Assembly: GCF_001649575.2 (NCBI RefSeq)
Contig: NC_051437.1
Coordinates: forward strand, 21,089,365 to 21,153,364
DNA length: 64,000 nucleotides
Direction: 5' to 3'
Origin: Kryptolebias marmoratus
Taxonomy: Eukaryota > Chordata > Actinopteri > Cyprinodontiformes > Rivulidae
Part shown: one piece after another, positions 23,847 through 35,454 of the stretch
Layout of the letters: each line of letters starts with the position of its first letter
Numbering within the stretch: the first letter of the stretch is position 1
The notes under the pieces: generated by a model
The model's database searches: none
What the model was told of the DNA's origin: nothing
The model's input: only the letters and a program-made list of their open reading frames with translations
Program-made: the position numbers and the translations under genes

Positions 23847-24333
23847 CTGAGACAGGCTTAATATGACCGGAAACAAAACGGATCAAAAACATATATATAT
23901 GTTTAAATTACATTTTATACATACGAGACACAGTATGTTCAGTAGTAAATATCCAAGCTCAAAGGAGCTGGCAAAAACTTGAACTGGTTTTGCTAATGAT
24001 GTATAACAGTATAATTATGTATACATTATGTTTTTATTACTGATACATTTCCTGGAACAAAAGGAAATGCACATCATTCCTTTATTGTTGTTTCTTTTTG
24101 GAAAATTGACAGTTCAATAAAAAAACGAACATACTAAAATGACAGAGAACAAAGCAATGAAAGTAGAATCTTTTTATTTGTTTTTTGTTCCTTATGTATC
24201 TTTTTTTGGGTGTGCATGCACTGGTTTCGGTTCTTGACCATAAAAGAGACAGAGATAGAGAGAGGTAGAGAAGCCCTTGTGTCTTCTGGTTAATTTGACC
24301 CGAAGGCCACGGGAGGGTTAAACGCTGATCTTA
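23847..24333. other. Gap between elastase pseudogene and intact - strand elastase gene
   Basis: AT-rich non-coding DNA. On the - strand it includes the AATAAA signal at 24173-24178, about 155 bp past the stop codon of the intact gene. A GAGA-type purine run lies near 24246-24270. Nothing else is recognised. Confidence 0.5.
24173..24178 (-). terminator. Putative polyadenylation signal of the - strand elastase gene
   Basis: TTTATT on the + strand reads AATAAA on the - strand, about 155 bp after the TGA at 24334-24336. It is the only canonical hexamer I see close downstream. Confidence 0.45.
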
Positions 24334-26670
24334 TCAATAGGCCATCATTGCCTGTGAATAAAAATCATTGAGACGTGTTAGGTTAAAAAAAAAACAAAGT
24401 TTTACATGAGGTTATTTAGTGCCAGTTTCTGGAGCTTACAGAGTTGATCCAGTCTATGTAGGAGCTGACTTGGGTGAAGACAGTGGGCTTCTTGGGGAAG
24501 TTGCAGCTGAGACCAGAGCCAAAGCTGACGATTCCATGAACCTCCCAGGTTCCGCCAGCGTTCTGACAGTTCAGAGGACCGCCAGAGTCTCCCTGAATCA
24601 TAAAGTGACAGAAAAACATACAATCTGTGAACGAAGGCACTCTTCAGTTATTACTTACACCTGATGTTTTTGAGAGAAGCATGGCACTTAAAAAAGAAAG
24701 CTATTATGTTTTTTTTTCTTCTGTTTATTTATGAAAATGGCTTTTTTTTGTTTATCAAACAGGTAATTTACTGTCAGGTTTGGAAAAGAAAACTTGCCAG
24801 CCTTCACATCTGAGAAACTAATATTGTCAAATATGGTCAAATCAACCTAGTGATTATGACCAAAATTACTGACAACTAGCTTTGTTTCTGAGGTTGCACT
24901 TTGTCTGAAATAGTTTGCCTTAAATGTATATAGAACTGACTGAAACCAATAAAAAAGGAGGGGAAAAAATAGATGCAAATTATTGTGTTCAGTTTTCGGG
25001 GGGATTTGTATGATGTATTTTCTCACTGCTATGTAAAATGACAGTCACTGTTGTTTTAGACTCACATTGCACCCAGATACAACTCCATCTCCACCTGCGC
25101 AGACCATGGTTTCTGTCACCTGGAAGCCCCACCAGTCAGATTTGCTGCAGGTTGCGTGGTCCACCACTGGCAGCATAGCCTGCTGCAGGATGTCAGCGAT
25201 GGGACCACCGGCTGGGAAGGAAGATCCAAATAAGTTCAGGTAAAAAAAAGAGGGTGCCAAAAAAACATCCACTGCCTTATTTCAGAATAGAAGGCCAATT
25301 AGCTGGAAAATAAATAAATAAATAAATCAATAAGTAAGGTGTTTACTCACTGTAGATACGACCCCACCCAGTGACATAGCAGGATTCGTTATGGGGGAGG
25401 ATGAAGCCATCAGCAGGAAGACAAGAAGCCTTGATTGTGTCAGAAAACTGAACAGGGGACTCTAGTTTGATCAGGGCGATGTCGTTGCTGCAGCACAAGG
25501 ACATCAAACGACATCAGTATTCAACTTGGTTTACTTCCTGTTCTTAGACATACCTTGTGTACTGTATTTGTAAATTACCGAATGAACAGAGGGTTCCATT
25601 TCTCATGCACGATGATGTTGGAGGTGCCCATACTCACAGTACCTTGCTCTGTTTCCTTCAGGTTGTGCTTTCCCATGACCACTGCGTACTCCCTGCCTTT
25701 GCTACAAGTTGCCCAATCAGAAGCGGCAGAGGACTTCAGCAGGTGACACAACAAACTGAACATTCAGCACACATATTTATATTTCACTGCTGAGTTCTTA
25801 GAGTCTGTACTTTACTGTTTTATACCTGATACAGTGAGCAGCAGTCAGGACCCACTGGTTTGAGATCAGAGTACCTCCACAGGTGTGTCTGAACTCACCG
25901 TTGCTCTTGTACTGCAGGGAAATCTGAAAAACACGTGAGAATTCATTGGATTATCTTTTATGTTAAATTACTTTCATTGTTTTGTTTTTTTTTTTGTTAT
26001 GGTATAGTGCTAAATTTTTATAGTTTGTGAGACAATGTGTCCTCATTAAAAGTCCTGAAGTCCTTCTTGAGTATAAATTTATGTTCATGATGAACTAAAC
26101 AGATTCCAACTTTTCTTTTGACCATCTTTGTTTTTTTTTTTTTTTTTTGCCTTTTCAAGATTTTAAATGAAATTTTGAAAAGTTTTTATTTCAATATAGC
26201 CATACAAAATAGCTTTTTGCCTCTTTTAATTTTAGTTTTACCAGTGTAATGTTGCATATATTTAGGTGTTTCCTTTTCTAGTTTAAAAGTTTTCATTCCT
26301 TTTGTAAAGCACCTTTTTTTCTCCTGGAAAAGTATTGCATAAACCTTTTGCTTTCATGTTATTAGATCAAATTATTTTTTTCATTTAAACTTTACTTTTT
26401 TCTGTTAACATTTTCCTTTGACTAAAAAATTCCCATTTAGAGGTTTAATTTTTACCTGCCATGGCCAGCTGTTAGGCTTGGCATCTTCACCTCCAACCAC
26501 TCGGCTCACCACAGGAGCGAAGGTGGGTGTGCCGCACCCATAAGCTGAGGAAATGTTTAAAAAGAAAGCTCCAAATTTGATCACACAGAGGTTTCATGTG
26601 ACTTTTTTCTTTTAGCAAAACGATTCTTACCACCAGCAACAAGCAGAGCAAGCACCACGAACTTCATCAT
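24334..26670 (-). CDS. Elastase-2/chymotrypsin-C-type serine protease zymogen (CELA2/CTRC family), ela2l-like
   Basis: Eight coding exons on the - strand: 26631-26670, 26456-26544, 25826-25923, 25579-25701, 25351-25487, 25066-25211, 24440-24592, 24334-24351. They give 267 residues with consistent phases. The product is a secreted pancreatic endopeptidase precursor. It has a signal peptide (1-16, [16 protein letters not shown]), a propeptide starting CGTPTF, and an activation site SR|VVGG at 28/29. The triad is His73 (TAAHC), Asp119 (NDIAL) and Ser214 (GDSGG). The S1 pocket reads S189-G190 (chymotrypsin numbering, VVSGCNGDS), with G216 and T226 inferred. Cysteines for the propeptide and core disulfides are present. 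[14 protein letters not shown] favours the CTRC/ela2l side of the family; the choice between elastase 2 and CTRC needs a tree. If the exon-7 donor were ignored the protein would end in VSSRNWH; using it gives AMMAY, like related proteins. The ATG is doubled. Confidence 0.93.
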
Positions 26671-26704
26671 GTCTGTATCTCCACACTTTCAAGTAAATAT
26701 GACA

Positions 26705-26712
26705 TATTTATA
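26705..26712 (-). promoter_or_regulatory. TATA box of the - strand elastase gene
   Basis: On the - strand the sequence reads TATAAATA, about 35-42 bp before the first ATG at 26670. This fits the very short 5' UTRs of pancreatic protease genes. Confidence 0.7.
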
Positions 26713-27090
26713 CCTTTCACGTTGTTATGTAACCTGAAAAAAAAAAACAAAAAAACTGTATCTAACTTATGGAAATTTACACTGTGAGAAATGTTAACAG
26801 AAGGGTGGAGTTAAATGGACACCCAAAGTAGCAGATGTCAACAGAAATACAAGGCCAAGGCCAAAGTGTTCACAAGTTTTTTTTTAGTTTTTTTTTATAT
26901 GCTTGTCAGTGGACAGGATTTTAATTTAGTGAGCTGAAGTTCCTGCGAAAAATCCAAGTCTATAACAAATGCAGCTGCTTCTACTCAAAGCCCCCCTATG
27001 TTTGTGAATATATTAGTAAACATTAATATATCAAAATAATTATTTTAACTGTATGGAACTGATGTTTAACATGTTTAACTTCCTTTGCAT

Positions 27091-27160
<70 letters not shown>

Positions 27161-27854
27161 GTATCACTTAAGTACTATTTTCTCTGTGTATTTTTACCCA
27201 CATTTAAATCAAATTAAACACATTATATTCAGAAGTTATGAAGTGTTTATATGTTGGGGTTACTATTTTGTACCAGCTGCAAGCAAAACAACAGAAACTG
27301 GGGAACTGGGATGCAGCAGCTGCAGAAGAGGGTAAATTTCTAATTTTAACAGCAAACAAAATGCTGCTAAATAAGAAGTGAATAATAGAAGGACAGTATC
27401 CTGAGTCCCTACCTGGTCCCAGCTGGATCAAAAGTTGGATCAAAGTCCAAACAAATCAGAAAAGGCAAGTTACCAATAATAAAAAAGCAGACTTTTAATG
27501 AAGCAGATTCTGTGACATGACTGGAAGTTCTCAATAATTTTATTGCTATTCAAGAACCCACAAGCTTTACTTTGATAGGATTTTAAAATAAAAATTTAAA
27601 GTGATACAGGAATGAATAAAATGGCACAAAAAACATTATTTTACCACAAAAAAGTTTAAAGTTAACAGTCCTGATCACACCAGGAAGCATCTGGGTGGTT
27701 CTCACGCAGGTACTGCGGAGGTAGGAAAGATATGGCGTATTTAGGGATATCTTTGTTCTTATCTTCAAGGTTAAATTGTTTTTCCCACCAAGTTTTCCTG
27801 ACTCGGCTGGAATAAATCCTAAATAACACGTCTGATATTTGCAAAGTAATGCAC
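26713..27854. promoter_or_regulatory. Shared upstream region of the divergent elastase pair
   Basis: Between the two TATA boxes lies about 1.1 kb that must hold the proximal promoters of both genes. It contains the long (CA)n tract at 27094-27155. A CATCTG E-box lies near 26,830 on the - strand, and TTTTCCCA lies near 27,778-27,785 on the + strand. These resemble the two half-sites of the acinar factor PTF1, but neither side has a properly spaced pair, so acinar control is expectation and not proof. Confidence 0.4.
27094..27155. repeat. (CA)n microsatellite, about 62 bp
   Basis: An uninterrupted AC/CA dinucleotide tract between the two elastase promoters, followed by a short TATATATG. It could form Z-DNA and is likely polymorphic in length. 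Confidence 0.95.
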
Positions 27855-27862
27855 TATATAAA
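27855..27862 (+). promoter_or_regulatory. TATA box of the + strand elastase gene
   Basis: TATATAAA lies 45 bp before the ATG at 27900, implying a 5' UTR of about 15-20 bases. The arrangement mirrors the - strand gene. Confidence 0.75.
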
Positions 27863-27899
27863 GAGGTACAAGTCCCAGTGGAAGTCACAGACAGTCACG

Positions 27900-30222
27900 A
27901 TGAAGTTTCTGATCTTGGCTTTTTTTGTCGCCGGAGGTAAGATGAAGGAACTTCTCTGACTGAAAAATTACATGTGATGCTGAGCAGCTTAAAAATGAGA
28001 TCAGTGTTATAACTGCTGGTGTTAGGACACTGTGATGAACTGCGATATATATATATTTTTAATGTTGTCTTTCAGCCTACGGCTGTGGTCTGCCTACCTT
28101 TCCCCCCATCCTCTCCAGGGTGGTTGGTGGAGATGATGCCCGTGAGAGCAGCTGGCCCTGGCAGGTATTCACCCTTCAGACTAGCTTTCAAAATTAATTG
28201 TCTTTCTAAAAACATAAAACATGTGTGTGTTGTTGCCCTCAGGTGTCTCTGCAGTACAGAAGTGGTAGCTCCTTCTACCACACTTGTGGTGGCACTCTGA
28301 TCTCTGACCAGTGGGTCCTCACTGCTGCTCACTGCATCGGGTAAAAAACATACATTTATTCTCAATAACTGAGATGGATTTAAAAATTAAAAGTTAAAGA
28401 AGGCTTGACCAGATGAAAATAAATACTACTGATGAGAGACAAAGCATAGAGCACTGCAGAAAAGAAAGTATTTATTAAGGTGGATTAGAAAGATAGAGTT
28501 AAAACTGAAGATATTTCTGTACCATGTATAGTTGAGCACATTCCTGAATAATGCAGATACAAAGTAGTGTGTGGTCATTTATATCTCTATGTTTAATCAA
28601 TAAAATGAAATAAAAAAAAGCATAACAGCTAGGAATACTTTAACAGCAATCGTTCTCATGAAATAATGATGACAGTAGTTTACTAAATCGAGCGCACCTC
28701 TTTCTGTCTTTTTTTTTTGTGACAAAATAGAAGTTACACCTACAGAGTCTATCTGGGAAAACACAACCTGAATGTTAACGAGCCTGATTCCATTGCCATC
28801 AGCCCCGCCAAGATCGTTGTCCACCCTAACTGGGACTCCTACAGAATCCGGTACGAATAATGTAGCTGACCCTACAGAGCAAGCAGGATGTTGTGCTGCT
28901 GGAACTATTTATCCGTGATGCTACTTCTCCTTGCTGCCAATATAAATGTTGCATTTGTATTCCCTCTCCAGTAATGACATCGCCCTGATCAAGCTGCCAA
29001 CTCCCGTCAAACTGTCAGACAGCATCATGCCTGCCTGTCTGCCCAGCTCCGGAGAAATCCTGCCTCACAATGCTCCCTGCTACGTCACCGGCTGGGGACG
29101 CCTCTGGAGTAAGTTCTGATGGCAAAATAAGAGTAAAGATGCATCCAGTACGCAAGGCCAAAGCAGTAACTTCCATTCCCATATGTGTCGTATAATCAAT
29201 GTTCCTGTAAAGCTGGCGTTACACTGAGGTTAATTATAAATCTTTATCTCACTTGCCATGAGCTTGATCAAAGCTGAAGGGGTCAGATTTGGTTTGGAGC
29301 TCCCTTATAATTAACTTTTACATAACCTTCATTATTGCAGAAGGTTATCAGGATAAAGTTTACATATAAACACATTAGTTGACCAAAGTTTTATACACAG
29401 TGCAAAAATCCAAGCCATTTGTACAATATGACTCAAATTTGTTTCTTTTTGATTGGTGGTATGTGACAGAAGCTGTGCCAAAAAAAAAAAAAAAAAAATT
29501 AGCAAAACTAAAATCAAAGACTAACCTTAGTGAAATGGGTTTGAATATAGTGGTGTAAGCTTCATCTGTTAACCTGAACATCTTGTTTTTTAATAAAGCT
29601 GGGGGACCCATCGCTGACGTCCTGCAGCAGGCCCTCCTCCCAGTCGTCGATCACTCCACCTGCAGCAGGTATGACTGGTGGGGCAGTCTGGTCACCACCA
29701 GCATGATCTGTGCTGGAGGAGACGGAGAGCTGGCTAGCTGCAACGTAAGTCAGACCGCCTAAATTTAGCAAACTTTAGATTATTTTTCCATGACAGTTCT
29801 GAACGAGCTCTCACCTAACTCACTACAAACACGACCTGTTTGTTGTCCTTCAGGGAGACTCTGGCGGTCCCCTGAACTGTCAGAACTCTGATGGCTCCTG
29901 GGACGTCCACGGAGTGGTGAGCTTTGGCTCCAGCATGGGCTGCAACTACCCCAAGAAACCGTCTGTCTTCACTAGAGTTAGTGCCTACACCAGCTGGATG
30001 AGCAATGTGAGTAGTTACTCTAGATATTTGTTTATGAGACCGCGTTACATGCAGATGTTAATTTTAGTCTCAGGCTCACTGGATCTAGCTATAAATCTTT
30101 CTGAAAATTTAGTGTTAAAGACAATGAAAAGTACAAACCAATTACAGTTAAAACAAGATGCTCTGTGAAGTGAGAAAAAAATATATTTTTGCTTATTTTT
30201 CCAGGTGATGACCACCAACTAA
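27900..30222 (+). CDS. Elastase-2/chymotrypsin-C-type serine protease zymogen (CELA2/CTRC family), ela2-like
   Basis: Eight coding exons: 27900-27936, 28076-28164, 28243-28340, 28731-28850, 28972-29108, 29599-29744, 29854-30006, 30205-30222. They give 265 residues. The protein starts with signal peptide [15 protein letters not shown] (1-15), then propeptide [12 protein letters not shown] and the activated N terminus VVGG at 28. The triad is His72, Asp117 and Ser212 (GDSGG). The oxyanion and core motifs ([28 protein letters not shown]) are intact. The S1-pocket sequence is ELASCNGDS, that is Ala189-Ser190 in chymotrypsin numbering, where relatives I recall have Ser189. It ends VMTTN after a tiny last exon. 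This is expected to be a pancreatic digestive endopeptidase, secreted as a zymogen and activated by trypsin. It is a close paralogue of the - strand gene: exons 2, 3, 5, 6, 7 and 8 are equal in length. A tree is needed to name it. Confidence 0.94.
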
Positions 30223-30262
30223 GATGAATTGGTAATCAACACAGTTGGTTGTTTCAGTTGAT

Positions 30263-30268
30263 AATAAA
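30263..30268 (+). terminator. Polyadenylation signal of the + strand elastase gene
   Basis: AATAAA lies 41 bp after the TAA at 30220-30222, giving a very short 3' UTR typical of pancreatic protease messages. Confidence 0.7.
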
Positions 30269-31393
30269 AGAATGAAATAATGCAGTGACTCTGAGTGTTT
30301 GAATCAGACTCCAAAACCTTCAGTTTGCTCAGTCCTATTCACTATTACCTACATATTTAAACGATCTGGTCCTCTCAAATTCATGCATTTATATTCTATC
30401 CCAGTTGCCTACAGATAAAGGAGATTTTAATCTATCCCATTTGATGTTTTGTGAAGAGGTGGGGAGCGCAGAGAGACAATCACGCACGATTGCACTCATT
30501 CCTTTGATCAATTTAAAATCATAGATTTGCCTAACATACAAGGTTGTGAGATTAAATGGGAAGACAAAGGGAAATCCACACATAAACGGGAGGATGTGTT
30601 TAAAAAAGTATATAAAAATTACGCAGTTACAACACAAACGTACAAACAAAAAAAATAAGAACAACATCTAAAAACAGTGTCCACAAACATACAATTCCAT
30701 GTGGAAAGTAATACTTAATCTTAGTCTTATTTCTCCCTCTTGTCTTGTCAATACTTAGCTGTAGTCATCTTTGCTGTTCTAATCAGTGGCACACTTTTAA
30801 GAGCCGCACAGACTCTTACAAAGTCAGCAAGGAGATTCCCACACTGAAAACGGAATAACTACACAAGCACGAGCACATCCATTTTTTCAATTATGTACAC
30901 GCTTTAATGTAAAGTCTTCCGGAGTGTTCTGAATGGCTTCAAGTGGAAGAATGGGTGCTGAGTGTTTCCTCTCCCTGCCTCCATCCGCTTTACCCTTCCT
31001 GTGAGAAACAGTTATGCATAATGGACCAGTGTGTCCGCTAACAGTAAACAGTATTACTATAAAATTCCCCAAACAAACATAGGAAAAGGTTTGAATAAAC
31101 AGCAACTGTCAGAGGAACAACTTCAGGGGTTCCTGTGAGGTCTTCTGAATATATTGGGTTAAAAATAGAAGCTGAGCTGTCAGAGTCCATTTATGATTCC
31201 ACTGATAAACCAATAGCTGATTTAAGCAGCAAGCAATGAAAACATTCACAAACAAATCAGCAAAATTACAAGAACTTGTAAACTGTAGTAATAAAGTACC
31301 TCTGTATTCAGTTAGATTTTGCTTTTCTTTTGCTTACTCTGTTACTTGTGTATCAGCTGACTGTACAAAATATGAAATAATAATATGAAAGGG
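30269..31393. other. Intergenic DNA after the elastase pair
   Basis: No coding exon, RNA gene or mobile element recognised. The small - strand open frames at 30,389-30,667 and 30,887-31,105 have no family features. Confidence 0.5.
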
Positions 31394-31401
31394 GATTTAA
31401 C

Positions 31402-32350
31402 CAGTGGTGGGCCGTCAGGGGCAGCAAGGCCTTCTCTGCTGGCCTAACATAACCAGAAATCATCATAATTATGATAAAGATTAATTTAACTTTTAATTTA
31501 CTTTCCAAGATATCTAAAAGTATTCATATTCTCTTCGTGTCATATTATGCTCCTTCCAGTGCTGTTGTTTTTAGGTTAGAGTTTTTATCCAATCAGAATT
31601 CAGCTATTTTATGTTGCCAGAGGCTGTATGAAATCTGCCCGGGCCTTCAGAACCGTCAGTGCTGGCGTCTGTGCGCTGTAAGTCAACGGCCAAATATTGT
31701 TGATAGACAGTTGCGATAGCCAATCAGATCACAAGCTGGCCTCACGTTGAACGTGACATTAACGCATCCTGTGATTGGATATGGATACTTCCGAGTTTAA
31801 GCCGCGGCAAAGCTATGCAGATCAACAGAGTCACACCCTGAACTGTTACTGGTAAAAACTTTTTTAACCCACCATGGCCGAAGGAGAGCAACACGTTGAT
31901 TTGGTTGCTGATTTACCAGCAAGGCTGTTTTCAAGACGAACTTTTCAAGAGAAGCTAGCTCTCGTTAGAGCTCGGTGTCGGCTAGCTAACCGACCCCGAG
32001 CTAGCTAACCTGTCACAGAATGGATTTTGTGTTGAAATAATTGTTTTGGGGGACACAGCCGTTTTGGTGAGTGCAAACATTTTATTTATTTTATTCTAAT
32101 TTTTTTTTTTTTTAGTTTTGACTGTAGCATACCATATATGTTTTAATTGCTGATGCGGGTTTGTTATATTTTTAAAATGCGCCGGATAAAAGCCCATTTT
32201 GTACACAACTGAGGTGATGTAATGCCAATTAGTGCTTAAGTGTGTTTCGAACTACTCTCCAATCCTGGTGTTATAAATGCTGGCATAATGAAAGGTATTT
32301 ATTGACAAAGTTGGACATCACTGAAGGCCTAAATGCATTGCCGGCCACTG
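31402..32350 (+). mobile_element. Complete 949-bp non-autonomous hAT element with ZMYM/TTF-type transposase 5' fragment
   Basis: The direct repeat GATTTAAC at 31394-31401 and 32351-32358 flanks the element exactly. The left end starts CAGTGGTGGGCC; the reverse complement of the right end starts CAGTGGCCGGC. Both ends carry AGGCCTTC a little further in. Inside, an ATG at 31874 opens a 44-codon frame to TAA 32006-32008, containing DLVADLPARLFSRRTFQEKL. I recognise this as the N terminus of the fish hAT transposase family often annotated as zinc finger MYM-type 1-like. The zinc finger and catalytic parts are absent, so the element is an internal-deletion derivative. Confidence 0.85.
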
Positions 32351-32358
32351 GATTTAAC

Positions 32359-35300
32359 CCATATCCCACATGGCAAAATCCCTGTGTTGGCCTCATATTA
32401 AAACTTTTGATCATCATACAAACATGCATAAATCGTGTTTTCATCATAAATTCTGCCTGGGATCACAGGGAGACAATAATATGACTTGGAAACGCCATAT
32501 TTCAGCTCTGATCGATCACTTGCATCCTGATAACTGCAAGAGGAAAATCTTGATTGCTTCTGGAGACTGTTGCTTCTCATAATTTTGCTTATTTTTTTTC
32601 TAACTAATGTACCTATTGCTCCACATTATCTTTATGTCTTAAGCTTTATCTTTAAGTGGCAGTGGGTTAAAGTTGACTAAAGTCAAGTATTTAAGTACAA
32701 ACATATTTAAATAATGACAAGAGATGTGAAATTTTGTTGAATTGATGCTTACGCTTTTAGGTCAATAGAAAACTTGCACAGGCTTTGAATTGGTTATTTA
32801 CTAATTTAATATTAAGGTGAAACTTTTTTTTCAGCTTAGTTTGTGTTTTAAAAAACTAGAAATGATACAGAAAGGTACAAAGTCACATAGTTCTTCTTGG
32901 GACAAAAAAAACCTTATTAACACAAAATGTTTTGGAGCAAAGTTCTTTCAAAACATAGTAACCGATCCCTCTTATTGAGTGGTTTTAAATTTCCTGAGCT
33001 TGTATTTAAACATATAGTAGAGAAGACACTCACTCACTAAAATAAACAAGGGCTTTTAATATTCATAAGAAGGATGGATACTACAAAAAAAACTAATTTT
33101 ACATATCCATCATGGACCACCTTCCCCCAGGAACAGCCACATAATTAACAGAAATCATTATGATTCCCACCACTGTCTAATGCTTTCATACTTTGTTGCA
33201 GATTATTTAGTCAAAACCCCAATTACTGTTTTGTCTTCTGCCAAAAAGGATCTCATTTATAATCTTGATGTCACACAGTAGTTATTAACGGAGAACTGCA
33301 ACTCCCCTGTTTAGCTCCAGGCCTTCATTTGCATGTTAATTATCATTAGCAACACAAGAAAACACATCAAATAAGCAACCTTATCTTTCACTGCTCTTTC
33401 ACTAACATTACCAATTTAACTTGCTAGTATTATAACTTGAGACTTGAAACATACCCATTGGTTGTTCACACTTTGCTTACAAGGTCTTTTCCAGTTGAAA
33501 CAATATTTACTTTTAGTGACTTAATGCACTTGGCCAAGATTTGCCGGTTGATAAGATGTTCGCCCCATAATTATTAAATTTCTCAGCAATAAGTTTTGTT
33601 TAGCTGAATGGTTGAACAAAAGATTTTTGACAGCTTTGGTGTTGGATGATGAAAGATGAAGGCTTTTACGTGTGAGGCATCCTTTTAAACTTTTACTCTT
33701 TAAATAAAAAAAATAAACATTCCCAAAACATTCTTTGGAACCTTGGTAGCAAAAGCACTTTTTTTCATATAGTTTACACTAAAACCCTGCTCACAAGATT
33801 TAAGAGAAAGTAATAGAGATATACATGCAGTGCTCTGACTTGACAACTTGCTTGTAATGTATAAAAATTGAAAATTAATTTACATTTATTTTGTGTTTTC
33901 ATGTAGTTGTTAGCATTTTCTAGCACTAGGCTCATTGAGGAAATATTTTGGCCCTAAAAAAATAGGCATGATAAAAGTGTGATGATTTGATTGGAGCTAA
34001 AACAATAAAGGTCATTAATTGGTTCCATGTTTGTTTGTTTGTTTGTTTGTTTTTTCACAGAACATTTATCAGTTGCATTTATTTTTGTCTTTATTAATGA
34101 AAATAAGAAACTAGAAATCGATGCTTGAAATATAAGTTCAACAAGTTTTTTATTTTTTTTGGAGTACTGATTTTTGCCACAAGGTGGTGACAGAGTACTG
34201 TTTTATAACCATCTAACAGAGAAAAGGCTGTTTTATCAGCAACTTTGAGGTTGCAACTAGTTTGTAAATTTGTCATGCACGGTCATGCACACAATAGATG
34301 TCCAAAGTGCAGCAGCCTTTTTCTTTATTTTCAGTTATTTGATGATAGAAAAATAATTCTTTTTTTTTTTTTTTTTAAACATTTTTTCTGTTGAGTTTTC
34401 CTGCTCTCTCTAGTAAGGATATCTAGATTACTGTACGACCAACTCGGATCAACCAAACTATTTATTTTCATGATATTAGCTTACCCCAGCCAGATGCAAA
34501 ACAGGTGGCTTGATGCTGTCAGTGTACGCGTAAAAAAGGATTTGTCAGAAGAGCTAAAATCTGCTTTGTGAAACAGATTCTGTTTGACATAAAGCAGTGT
34601 GTACTGCAGGAAAGGCTGTCTGTTTATTGCACTCAGCTTGTGTGAGGTTTCCAGTCCATGCACTGAACCCAACCGGGAGTAAAGTCAAACAAATGTAACA
34701 TTTCAGCCTCTTTTATGATATGATGAGATGTTTTTGCCACTCTGTAAAATTTTTGAATGGCTCTTTTAGACTTCCACCATCTGTTACCGTCTCCCTGCTG
34801 AAAGCTATTACACTCTTTGTTGGCCTCACGGTGTAAGCAAAATATTGAATGCTGTGATGAACTGTGAGGGTGTAAATAACTGAAGGAGGCATTAACTAGT
34901 TGAACCAACTACAACCTGAAGTAAACACGAAACACATAGACAACTAAAAAGTTGCAAAAACTCTTAAATATGCTTACACTTTTCTTTCATTTGTGGCAAA
35001 AATGTAGAAATCCAATACCGTGTATTTCAGGATTTGTCTGGTCAGTTTTTTTTAATTTACATAAATAAACCTGCAGTGCTTTAAAGAAACATTTAGTACT
35101 TTGCATTGTAGTGATTTATTTTAAAAAAACCTTTCTAGGATTAAAGATGGAAATTTAATGATTTCAAGTTTTATTTTTGTCTCCTGCCAATGAAGGTGAA
35201 GGCAGATTTTAATGAAATTCTCAGAAAGTAATCATTTGATGTACATCTACTACTGATTAACTTTTGGAGTCAACCCCATTTAACACGGTTGTACCAGCCA

Positions 35301-35394
35301 ATATGGAACATAGTAAACATGACAAATTTGTAAACTAAGAAACTGTACATTCTTTAGAAAATTAAGATATTTTAAAATTATATTGCAGCAACAC
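32359..35394. other. AT-rich intergenic DNA
   Basis: No gene recognised. It holds a (TTTG)n run at about 34029-34051 and several homopolymer T tracts (for example 34361-34376). Open frames are short and have no family character. Confidence 0.5.
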
Positions 35395-35448
<54 letters not shown>

Positions 35449-35449
35449 G
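35395..35449. repeat. (AAT)n microsatellite
   Basis: About 18 uninterrupted ATA/AAT triplets directly before the left part of the Tc1/mariner relic. It may have expanded inside or at the edge of that element. Confidence 0.95.
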
Positions 35450-35454
35450 AACAA

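Noticed and set aside
26820..27790. PTF1-type bipartite sites for acinar expression
   Set aside because: An E-box and a TC-box-like sequence exist, but not at the one- or two-turn spacing the factor needs.
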